17,146 nucleotides of DNA from JAVBTT01 sp031550325. Its GTDB lineage: Bacteria > Bacillota > Clostridia > Oscillospirales > UBA929. The position numbers and the translations under genes were made by a program. Positions 7,526 through 14,019 of the stretch are shown one piece after another. The DNA lies in the NCBI GenBank assembly GCA_031550325.1, contig JAVBOR010000015.1, forward strand, positions 1 to 17,146, in the 5' to 3' direction. A model generated the notes under the pieces. That model did not search any database. It was not told the origin of the DNA and saw only the letters and a program-made list of their open reading frames with translations. Every line of letters begins with the position of its first letter. The stretch's first letter is position 1.

Positions 7526-7538
7526 TCTCCAGACATAT
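7526..7538 (-). promoter_or_regulatory. Shared 13-bp motif upstream of rpiR-type gene
   Basis: The minus strand reads ATATGTCTGGAGA, ending about 20 nt before the rpiR start codon. The identical 13-mer lies at almost the same distance (about 22 nt) before the GH3 start (12496-12508). It is a candidate operator for the RpiR regulator; part of it (GGAG) could also be a remote ribosome binding site. Confidence 0.4.
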
Positions 7539-7632
7539 AAAGATTTGAATGCGCGACAGCACGTTGGAACTCAGATTTGCCGCCGTGAAATCGCAGGCCT
7601 GCCGGTACTGTGTTGTTTGGGATGACTCGTCA

Positions 7633-9321
7633 CTATCGGTTGATCACGGGCAAAATCAGCCTGGAGGTGCGTTCGGCGTCGTGAAAAACCCTGTTGAGGG
7701 CGGTCTTGTACTTTTCGGCCGTCTCCCGCGCGATTTCGCCGCCGGTGTTGCTGTTGCGGTTATACTTGGGGAAATTGCTGCTGGAGATGTCCAGTCTTAA
7801 GTGGTGCCCGGAGAGAAAAAGGTTGGAGGTTGCGCCTATCTCAATGGTCAGTTCACAGATCTCGCCGGGTTTGAGGAGCCTGAGCGTTTCAAAGGATTCT
7901 CGATACCTGGCCCTGAGAATGCCGTCGGACAGCAGCATAGAGCGTCCGTCGGGGAAGACGTCGGAGATTTTGGCGGTAAAATCCGTATCCAAACAATCGG
8001 AAGAAACAAAGAGCTTCAGCTGGACACTGCCCGTCACCTCGACGGGAGTCTCAAACGCCGGCGTACTGTAGACAAGCACGTCGCCGCGTTCTTCCGCCTC
8101 GCGCTGATCCCTCGGGCCCATGGCGTTTTCGCCGGGCAGGATGACCTGGCCGCCCATCGTCGGGCAGGGGTTCATCGGGTCGTACACATAGCTGTCGGAC
8201 GGCTCATCGCCGGGCTTTTCCTCCGACAGCCAGCCGTCGCCATGCAGGGTGTTGGCGGAGCCCTTGCTGTGCAGATAAAGGGATCTGTACTGTGTGTCGG
8301 GGAGCGGCCAGTCGGCCTCGTCCCGCCATGTATTGGCGCCCATGACAAAGATCTTTACCGGAAGGGCGTCGCTTGCTTGTTTGCCCTCGGCTTTCAGCCA
8401 CCGGTCAAACCAGTCGATCTTGATCTGCGTCAGCCCGACGGCCGCATCGCTCGAGGCTTCACCGTAGGAGATCTCGGGAAACTCTCCGCTGAAATTCATA
8501 TGGGTCCACGGGCCCATAATCAGGCGCTGGTGGCGGCGGGCCTGTTCGCTTCCGCCTCTCTCTTTCATCCCGGCATAGTTCTTCAGTGTGCTCGGAACGA
8601 AGATGTCATACCAGCCACTGATGTGCAGCGCGGGAACCATGACACTCTGATAGGCAGCGTTGGGCGAATGCCGCGCCCAGTACTCGCTCATGACGTAGTG
8701 CGCCAGCCACTGGCGATAATAGGCCCCGTACTTTTCAAAGGCCGGATGGGTTGCCAGCGGAATCTCGTGGAGCGCGGTCTCCACCTCCGGCAGGTCGGGG
8801 TCTGCAGCACCGCCCGCCTCGCAGGCGCGCCTTGCCCCCTCCGGGATAATACTCGCGACGGTCCACCTCAGATCATGCAGAACCTTGGCTCCGCCCTGAT
8901 ACATGCAGCCCGCGTACAGGTCGTCAAAGGTAATCTCGGGAATCATGGTCTTCAGCCCGGGCGGATCGTTTTTCGCCAGAAGCCATTGGGTTCCGCCCAG
9001 ATAAGAGCCGCCGAAGGTTCCAATATTTCCGTCACACCAGTTTCGGGAGAATATCCATGTCATCAATGAGTTTCCGTCGTCCGCCTCGTGGGCGTACGGC
9101 AGAAAATCGCCCTCGGAGGCAAACCTGCCGCGCACATCCTGCACGACAACAATATATCCGGCCTCCGCATAGGGGGCGACGCCGGCCGCCATTCCGCTCT
9201 TGTCATAGGGGGTTCGCGCCACCAGAACCGGATATCTGCCTTCCGCTTCCGGTCGGTAGACATCCGTCGCCAGTCGGATCCCGTCCTCCATGGGAACCAT
9301 GAGGTTCTTCTCAATGTACAC
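7633..9321 (-). CDS. CocE/NonD-family (X-Pro peptidase S15-like) hydrolase
   Basis: The 562-residue product fits the CocE/NonD alpha/beta hydrolases in length and order. An S15 catalytic domain comes first, with DVRGRF-x-SEG early, the nucleophile in GGSYLGG (Ser106), the acid in GWYD (Asp239) and the base in GPWTH (His274). A jelly-roll C-terminal domain follows, ending in the family's SSSNFPKYNRNSNTG and LP stretches. Members cleave esters or amides, for example cocaine esterase, glutaryl-acylase-type enzymes and X-Pro peptidases; the substrate here is open. No signal peptide is seen, so it acts in the cytoplasm. The start is the GTG at 9321, set by GAGGAGG 9 nt upstream; the open frame further up overlaps the transporter gene. 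The gene lies 23 nt after the transporter stop, so the two are surely cotranscribed, implying the transporter imports its substrate. Confidence 0.88.
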   Translation of the reverse strand: MYIEKNLMVPMEDGIRLATDVYRPEAEGRYPVLVARTPYDKSGMAAGVAPYAEAGYIVVVQDVRGRFASEGDFLPYAHEADDGNSLMTWIFSRNWCDGNIGTFGGSYLGGTQWLLAKNDPPGLKTMIPEITFDDLYAGCMYQGGAKVLHDLRWTVASIIPEGARRACEAGGAADPDLPEVETALHEIPLATHPAFEKYGAYYRQWLAHYVMSEYWARHSPNAAYQSVMVPALHISGWYDIFVPSTLKNYAGMKERGGSEQARRHQRLIMGPWTHMNFSGEFPEISYGEASSDAAVGLTQIKIDWFDRWLKAEGKQASDALPVKIFVMGANTWRDEADWPLPDTQYRSLYLHSKGSANTLHGDGWLSEEKPGDEPSDSYVYDPMNPCPTMGGQVILPGENAMGPRDQREAEERGDVLVYSTPAFETPVEVTGSVQLKLFVSSDCLDTDFTAKISDVFPDGRSMLLSDGILRARYRESFETLRLLKPGEICELTIEIGATSNLFLSGHHLRLDISSSNFPKYNRNSNTGGEIARETAEKYKTALNRVFHDAERTSRLILPVINR

Positions 9322-9330
9322 GCCGCGCAC

Positions 9331-9337
9331 CCTCCTC
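9331..9337 (-). promoter_or_regulatory. Ribosome binding site of the CocE-like gene
   Basis: GAGGAGG on the minus strand lies in the 23-nt gap after the transporter stop codon and 9 nt before the GTG at 9321. It decides for this start over the in-frame GTG at 9330, which touches the site itself. Confidence 0.8.
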
Positions 9338-9344
9338 AGTGTTG

Positions 9345-10655
9345 TCAACTGCTGTGTAACTGTTCCGCGCCGGGATTTTCGGGGACGGGATACGCGATAA
9401 TTTCGGCGGGCGTTTGCCTGCGCTCTCGCCTGAACTTGAGCTCGACCGCGACCAGACATCCCGTGATGACGACCGAAAACGCCAGCATCGCAATCCATGC
9501 GGGCCGGTAGCTGCCCGTATAGTCGTAGACAGCGCCCATCGCCGGAACCGCCGCGGCGGAACCCAGCGAGGTGATCATCGTAAAGACGCTGAAGAGAGCG
9601 GGGTAGGCTTTGGTGTCGAAGTACTTGATGATGAGGATCGACACGGGCACGGAGATCCCGCAGCTGGCCATTCCGAGAGACACGGCGTAGACCCAGGGAA
9701 GGCCCGGCAAAAAGGCCAAGAGCGCCGCGATCGGAAAGGCGATGCTGCAGACCGCCACCAAAAGGTTCCCCACAAGCGCGCCGAAGCGGTCGTAAATAAA
9801 GCCGAGAAAGATCTTGCCGACCGTCATGGCCAGCATAAAGGTCGAGACAACGGCAGAGACCATCGCAACGGGATAGCCGATGTCCGTGAGGTACGGAGCC
9901 GAGTGCGTGTTGGTGGCTCCGGCAAATACCGCGATGAAGAAAAACCCGACCGCGAGCAGCCAGAACTTTCCTGAAGCCAGGGCCTCCTGAAACGTGAGGC
10001 CGCCGGCCTGAGCCGCGCCCTGACTGGGCGCACTGACCGTTTTGGACGAGGTATACGGCCTGAGCCCGACACTTTCGGGAGAATCCTTGATCAGAAGCAA
10101 TATCACCGGGATGAGGATGACGAGTCCAAGCACCCCCATGAACTGAAACGCAAACCGCCAGCCGGAGAGCTCGACGATGCGGCTCACGACGGGGATCATG
10201 ACCGCGCCCCCAAGACCGCTTCCGGCGTAGGCGATGCCGGTGGCCAGCCCTCGCTTGTCCTCAAACCAGCGGCTGACCAGCACGCCGATGACCATGAAGT
10301 GCAGCGCGTTAAAGAAAATCCCGTTGAGAAACGCCAGAAGATAAAAATGCCACAGGCTGTTTGCGAAGGAATAACAAAAGATCAGAACGGGAAGCGCCGC
10401 CGCGCCGACCAGGAGTATTTTCTTGATCCCGGCGCGCTGGATGAGCTTTCCATACAGCGGCAAAGCAAATGCGCTGATCAGCGTTAAGATTGTGCGGTGC
10501 GTCGTGTACTGGCTTCGCGAGAAGCCCAGCGCGTCACAGATGGGCTTGACGAACACGCTGTTTGTGCTGTTGAACATCCCCAGGCCGATGGCCAGGATGA
10601 CGACGCTCGCGCCCACGATGACCCAGCCGTAAAAGATTCGTTTTGTTTTTGTCAT
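9345..10655 (-). CDS. MFS transporter, OFA/monocarboxylate type
   Basis: The 436-residue product has 12 hydrophobic segments and opens with KRIFYGWVIVG, the N-terminal signature of the oxalate/formate antiporter and monocarboxylate-type MFS proteins. A basic loop follows TM2 (GKLIQRAGIKK), and a longer polar cytoplasmic loop lies between TM6 and TM7 (about residues 190-220). Proteins of this branch move organic acids across the cytoplasmic membrane; the actual cargo is unknown. The ATG at 10655 has GGAGG 7 nt upstream. The gene stands between the GH3 gene (111-nt gap) and the CocE-like gene (23-nt gap), all in one direction. It most likely imports a compound that the neighbouring hydrolases then cut. 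Confidence 0.88.
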   Translation of the reverse strand: MTKTKRIFYGWVIVGASVVILAIGLGMFNSTNSVFVKPICDALGFSRSQYTTHRTILTLISAFALPLYGKLIQRAGIKKILLVGAAALPVLIFCYSFANSLWHFYLLAFLNGIFFNALHFMVIGVLVSRWFEDKRGLATGIAYAGSGLGGAVMIPVVSRIVELSGWRFAFQFMGVLGLVILIPVILLLIKDSPESVGLRPYTSSKTVSAPSQGAAQAGGLTFQEALASGKFWLLAVGFFFIAVFAGATNTHSAPYLTDIGYPVAMVSAVVSTFMLAMTVGKIFLGFIYDRFGALVGNLLVAVCSIAFPIAALLAFLPGLPWVYAVSLGMASCGISVPVSILIIKYFDTKAYPALFSVFTMITSLGSAAAVPAMGAVYDYTGSYRPAWIAMLAFSVVITGCLVAVELKFRRERRQTPAEIIAYPVPENPGAEQLHSS

Positions 10656-10766
10656 TTTATACCTCCGAAAGACCGGCGAATTTTCTGTTTATGCCCGGGC
10701 TTCCCTGCTCTCGGAGCCGGCTCGGTCGAACTCCTGACAGTCCGCGTTTCTTTGGCGGCCTGCGCG

Positions 10767-12473
10767 TCACAGGCGCGCGTCCCACAGGCCACAGAAGGCA
10801 TCCACAGGGCTTACTCCCATAAATTCCGAGCGCCCCATGAGCTTCTCGTGCAGCATTTCAATGGTTCTGTCATTGGGACTATACGTGTTTATGTATGTTC
10901 TGACGCGGGGTACGTCCATGAGGTGATAGGGATTTTCCAGGGATATGAACACGTTGGGGACCGAGTGAACAAAATTGGGGCACCAGCTCATATTGTTCTT
11001 CGGCCAGGCTATGCGCACGGTCGTCTGGTTGGCCGTTGTGCCGTAATTGGCGCAGTATAAAATCAGGTCAAAGTTATCCTTGACATAGCTGTAGGAGCGC
11101 ATATGGGGAAAGAACGAGCTGTCCGAGGACAGGACGCTGACGTCGAACCCCTCTTTTTTCAGCATTTCGCACAGCAGCATACTGGCCCCCGAGCGGATCC
11201 TGTTGTGGGAGAACTCGTCGGGCTTGCCCTCGAGCGGGATATATAGCACGCGTTTGTACTTCTTCGGGGAAAGCGGCAGAACGCCGGGCTCCTCCTTGAC
11301 CAAAGTGATTGACCTGTCGGCGCATTCTTTGGCCCAGGACAGATGCTCGTCGCAGCCCAAAACCAGCTTTGCCGCCGCAAAGTCGGCGGGGCGGACGCTC
11401 TTGTGAAGGCCAAGCGCCGCCTTTAGCCCGAGTATCCGGATCAGGGCCTCGGTCAGCCTTTCCTCGCTGATCCGTCCCTGCTTCACGCCGTCCAGCAGAT
11501 ACGCGAAGTCGGCTTCGAGGTCGGTTGTGAACAGCAGCACATCACAGCCCGCGATAAAGACCTGCTCGACCAGCTGGGGCCGCGGGAGGGCCTGCATAAA
11601 CCCTGTCATGGTGGTCGCGTCGGTCACAATCAGGCCGTTGAATCCGAGATGGCCGCGCAAAAGTCCCTGCAGCAGCTCAGGCGACAGGGAGGCCGGCAGG
11701 ATGTCCCGGTCGGCGAGGTTTGGGTTGAGCTTTTTGCTCCAGGCGGGCAGGGTGATGTGGCCGGCCATGATGGTCATCGTTCCGGCCTCGATGCATGTGC
11801 GGTAGATCTCCCCAAACGAGCTCTCCCATTCGTCGGCGGAGAGGGAGTTTACGCTGCCGACGATGTGCTGGTCGCGGAAATCGATCCCATCGCCGGGAAA
11901 ATGCTTGCAAGACGCCGCCAGGCCATGGTCCTGCACAGCCTCGACAAAGGCAGTGCCCATCGCTTTGATGCGGTCGGGGTCGCTGCCAAACGTGCGCACA
12001 TTCGTGATGGGGTTGAGAAAGTTTCTGTCGATGTCCACGATCGGGCCGAATATCCAGTTCAGACCCATGGCTGCGCCTTCTCTCGCGCAGAGCGTGCCGA
12101 GCTTCGAGGCAAAGCCGACGTCGTTTGTCGCCGCCACGGAAAGCGGCGAGCCGATGGTGGTTCCGTCATCCGACACGCCGTTGCCGCCCTTTTCCAAATC
12201 GGCCGCCAGCAGCAACGGGATATCGGTGTTCGAGTTGATCATATTTACCACGTCGATGCCGTACTGGGTGTCCAGCGGACGGAGCATAAACCCGCCCGGC
12301 TTGTAGGCCATGCGCCCACGAAGCTCCTCTATGGAGCTCATCACTGGAACCTGAAGACAAAACAGCTGCCCGATCTTTTCCTCCAGGGTCATCTTGCCGA
12401 TGGTGTCCCGAACCCAGTTGATATCCGGCTGTTGCAGGTTAAACGGTTTTTTATGCAGAATTTCATCGTACAT
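10767..12473 (-). CDS. Glycoside hydrolase family 3 (NagZ-like hexosaminidase)
   Basis: The 568-residue product has a GH3 TIM-barrel domain at about residues 20-350. KHFPGDG (190-196), D-Q-H (201-203), an IMAGHI stretch and the nucleophile in VTDATTM (Asp285) are visible. The D-x-H pair after KHFPG marks the beta-N-acetylglucosaminidase branch, where the histidine acts as acid/base. Here the usual KHFPGHG reads KHFPGDG and D-S-H reads D-Q-H, a subgroup I recall from other Bacillota but whose substrate I cannot name. A second domain (about 360-568) resembles the GH3 C-terminal domain. No signal peptide is present, so it works in the cytoplasm. I chose the ATG at 12473 because GGGAGGG lies 7 nt upstream. 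It is the first gene of the minus-strand cluster and is divergent from the LysR gene. Confidence 0.9.
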   Translation of the reverse strand: MYDEILHKKPFNLQQPDINWVRDTIGKMTLEEKIGQLFCLQVPVMSSIEELRGRMAYKPGGFMLRPLDTQYGIDVVNMINSNTDIPLLLAADLEKGGNGVSDDGTTIGSPLSVAATNDVGFASKLGTLCAREGAAMGLNWIFGPIVDIDRNFLNPITNVRTFGSDPDRIKAMGTAFVEAVQDHGLAASCKHFPGDGIDFRDQHIVGSVNSLSADEWESSFGEIYRTCIEAGTMTIMAGHITLPAWSKKLNPNLADRDILPASLSPELLQGLLRGHLGFNGLIVTDATTMTGFMQALPRPQLVEQVFIAGCDVLLFTTDLEADFAYLLDGVKQGRISEERLTEALIRILGLKAALGLHKSVRPADFAAAKLVLGCDEHLSWAKECADRSITLVKEEPGVLPLSPKKYKRVLYIPLEGKPDEFSHNRIRSGASMLLCEMLKKEGFDVSVLSSDSSFFPHMRSYSYVKDNFDLILYCANYGTTANQTTVRIAWPKNNMSWCPNFVHSVPNVFISLENPYHLMDVPRVRTYINTYSPNDRTIEMLHEKLMGRSEFMGVSPVDAFCGLWDARL

Positions 12474-12495
12474 TGTCTTTCCCTCCCGACAGTTT

Positions 12496-12508
12496 TCTCC
12501 AGACATAT
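12496..12508 (-). promoter_or_regulatory. Shared 13-bp motif upstream of the GH3 gene
   Basis: The minus strand carries the same ATATGTCTGGAGA as at 7526-7538. A related 11-of-13 match (ATATATCTGGAAA) lies on the plus strand at 12574-12586, next to the LysR promoter. The intergenic region thus holds two facing copies, as expected for an operator controlling a divergent pair. Confidence 0.4.
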
Positions 12509-12595
12509 GTCCGCCGTGTTGACAAAAATGCCTATTGTGCGCAGCCTAAATTGCGATGATTTGTATACTATAAATATATCTGGAAATACAGTTTA

Positions 12596-12624
12596 TTGCA
12601 AATACCTATAATGTATGCTATACT
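12596..12624 (+). promoter_or_regulatory. Promoter of the lysR-type gene
   Basis: TTGCAA (12596-12601) and TATACT (12619-12624) are separated by exactly 17 nt. Transcription would start near 12631, about 35 nt before the start codon, inside the palindrome at 12622-12642. Confidence 0.7.
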
Positions 12625-12642
12625 ATGCTTCAAAGGCATAGT
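12622..12642. promoter_or_regulatory. Inverted repeat over the lysR start site
   Basis: ACTATGC and GCATAGT form a perfect 7-bp inverted repeat around a 7-nt centre. It overlaps the end of the -10 box and the expected transcription start, a usual place for an autorepression site of a LysR-type regulator. The T-N11-A form of typical LysR boxes is met within it. Confidence 0.45.
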
Positions 12643-12665
12643 AAGGGCAAAGAGGGGAGCGGCAC

Positions 12666-13568
12666 ATGGATATCAGAGTCCTTGAGTATTTTTTGATGGT
12701 GGCCAGAGAAGAGAGCATAACAAAGGCGGCACAGGCGCTCCACATTACGCAGCCCACGCTTTCCCGCCAGATGCTGGATCTGGAAGCCGAGCTGGGAAAG
12801 AACCTGTTTGTGCGCGGCAAGCGAAAGCTCCAGCTTACCGAAGAGGGATGGTTTTTAAGAAAGCGGGCCATAGAGATTGTTGAGCTGGCCACAAAAACCA
12901 AAACCGAGATCAGCTATGCGGACAAGAGCATAGGCGGCGATATTTACTTTGGAGGCGGCGAGGCCGAGGGGATGCGCTATGTCGCCAAAACGGCTAAAGC
13001 GCTGCAGACGGATTACCCTCTGATTCGCGTCCATCTCTACAGCGGCAACGGCGCAGATGTGATGGAGAGGCTTGACAGGGGGCTGCTTGACTTCGGCCTG
13101 GTGATCGGCCTGCGGGACGAGTCAAAGTATGATATCATCCGGCTGCCCTCCAACACCGTTTACGGATTGCTGATGCGCAGGGACAGCCCGCTGGCGGCAA
13201 AGGAGACGGTCTCGCCTGAGGACGTGATCGGGCTACCCCTTCTCATCACATACAATCGAACCGTCCGGAGCGTCTTCTCCGAGTGGGCAGGCAGATCCGG
13301 TGAGATGCTGAATATCGTCGGGACGTTCAACATGATCTATAACGCTGCCTTTATGGTGGAGGAGGGCCTTGGCTATGCCCTGACACTGGAGGGGCTTACC
13401 AAGGATGACAGCGGCAGCGCGCTGTGCTTCAGGCCGCTCGGTCCTCGCCTGGAGGTGAGCCAATTGATTGTGCGCCGGCGGCATCAGGCGTTTTCACGGG
13501 CGGTCGAGCTGTTTTATGAACGGCTGCGAGGATATGAGAATGCGTCCCTCCTGTCAGGGAGGCCGTGA
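12666..13568 (+). CDS. LysR-family transcriptional regulator
   Basis: The 300-residue product has the LysR winged HTH at residues 1-62 (SITKAAQALHITQPTLSRQM followed by LE-x-ELG-x-x-LF) and an effector-binding domain of the periplasmic-binding fold at about 88-295. The length is standard for the family. GAGGGGAG lies 6 nt before the ATG. It is divergent from the GH3 gene across 192 bp, the classical arrangement for a LysR protein that controls its neighbour, so it probably acts on the GH3-transporter-CocE operon. Effector unknown. The last residues are basic and the gene is followed by about 140 bp without further coding. Confidence 0.95.
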   Translation: MDIRVLEYFLMVAREESITKAAQALHITQPTLSRQMLDLEAELGKNLFVRGKRKLQLTEEGWFLRKRAIEIVELATKTKTEISYADKSIGGDIYFGGGEAEGMRYVAKTAKALQTDYPLIRVHLYSGNGADVMERLDRGLLDFGLVIGLRDESKYDIIRLPSNTVYGLLMRRDSPLAAKETVSPEDVIGLPLLITYNRTVRSVFSEWAGRSGEMLNIVGTFNMIYNAAFMVEEGLGYALTLEGLTKDDSGSALCFRPLGPRLEVSQLIVRRRHQAFSRAVELFYERLRGYENASLLSGRP

Positions 13569-13704
13569 CCACGAGGACATGGTGGTTTGTTCGCCCGAAA
13601 GCCGCTGTCTCGACGCGGTCGGCAGAGCGCCGTCCGCCTGTCCCGAGGGGGAGAAAAACGCGCCGGGTGTCGAAAACGTGACTTACATAAATGGAAAAAA
13701 CTCC

Positions 13705-13733
13705 TTGCTTTTTTTACTAAAATAAGGTAAAAT
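13705..13733 (+). promoter_or_regulatory. Promoter of the leader RNA / Ig-like protein
   Basis: TTGCTT (13705-13710) and TAAAAT (13728-13733) are separated by 17 nt of AT-rich sequence. The start should fall at about 13739-13741, which is the first base pair region of the closing stem of the leader RNA. This match supports both calls. Confidence 0.75.
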
Positions 13734-13737
13734 ATTG

Positions 13738-13981
13738 TAGGGTAACCCTGCAAAAAGTTCCTGCAGAAAAGAAGGCGTTGAGCCCGTTTTTGCGCAGATG
13801 ACGCCGGCGCAAGGAGCCGGCGCGGGCAAAGGGAAAAGGCTTTTTGCGCTCAGAGAGCGCATCGTATCCGCGGGGAAGCACGGGTAAGCGTCTGGGGGAT
13901 GCTGCAGTGAGCATCGCGTGAGCTGAGGCTTCGAGCCATCCCGGCAAAAGAGATTCAGCAGTGCGGTGCGGCGTTGCCCTA
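13738..13981 (+). ncRNA. Structured leader RNA, class not identified
   Basis: A terminal stem pairs 13738-13746 with 13973-13981 (9 bp, one G-T pair) and encloses about 226 nt. A second stem pairs GCAAAAAG (13750-13757) with CTTTTTGC (13840-13847) and encloses nested GC stems (GCCCG/CGGGC and CGCCGGC/GCCGGCG, the latter around 13801-13822). Further hairpins lie at about 13846-13860 and 13896-13942 (with GGCT-tcg-AGCC inside). An A-rich single-stranded stretch leads to the ribosome binding site of the next gene. I compared it by eye with c-di-GMP, cobalamin, SAM, ydaO, T-box, 6S and SRP RNAs and saw no convincing match. It could be a riboswitch or a stable free RNA; the raiA-motif class is worth testing, but I cannot confirm it. 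Confidence 0.6.
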
Positions 13982-14019
13982 AAAACAGAAGAACAAAAAA
14001 AGGAAGAAGGGAAAATTTT

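Noticed and set aside
9322..9498. Longer N-terminus of the CocE-like protein
   Set aside because: It would overlap the transporter gene by about 150 bp, is arginine-rich and unlike the family, and a strong ribosome binding site marks the GTG at 9321.
13569..13704. A gene between lysR and the leader promoter
   Set aside because: The 85-codon frame there (13468-13725) mostly overlaps lysR in another frame and has no ribosome binding site; only weak short hairpins are visible.
13738..13981. Reading the leader as a c-di-GMP-I, cobalamin or ydaO (c-di-AMP) riboswitch
   Set aside because: A few words such as GGGGAAGCACGGG are vaguely similar, but the conserved cores of these classes (for example the GCAAAGCC and GCAGCCGGG parts of c-di-GMP-I, or the B12 box) are absent.
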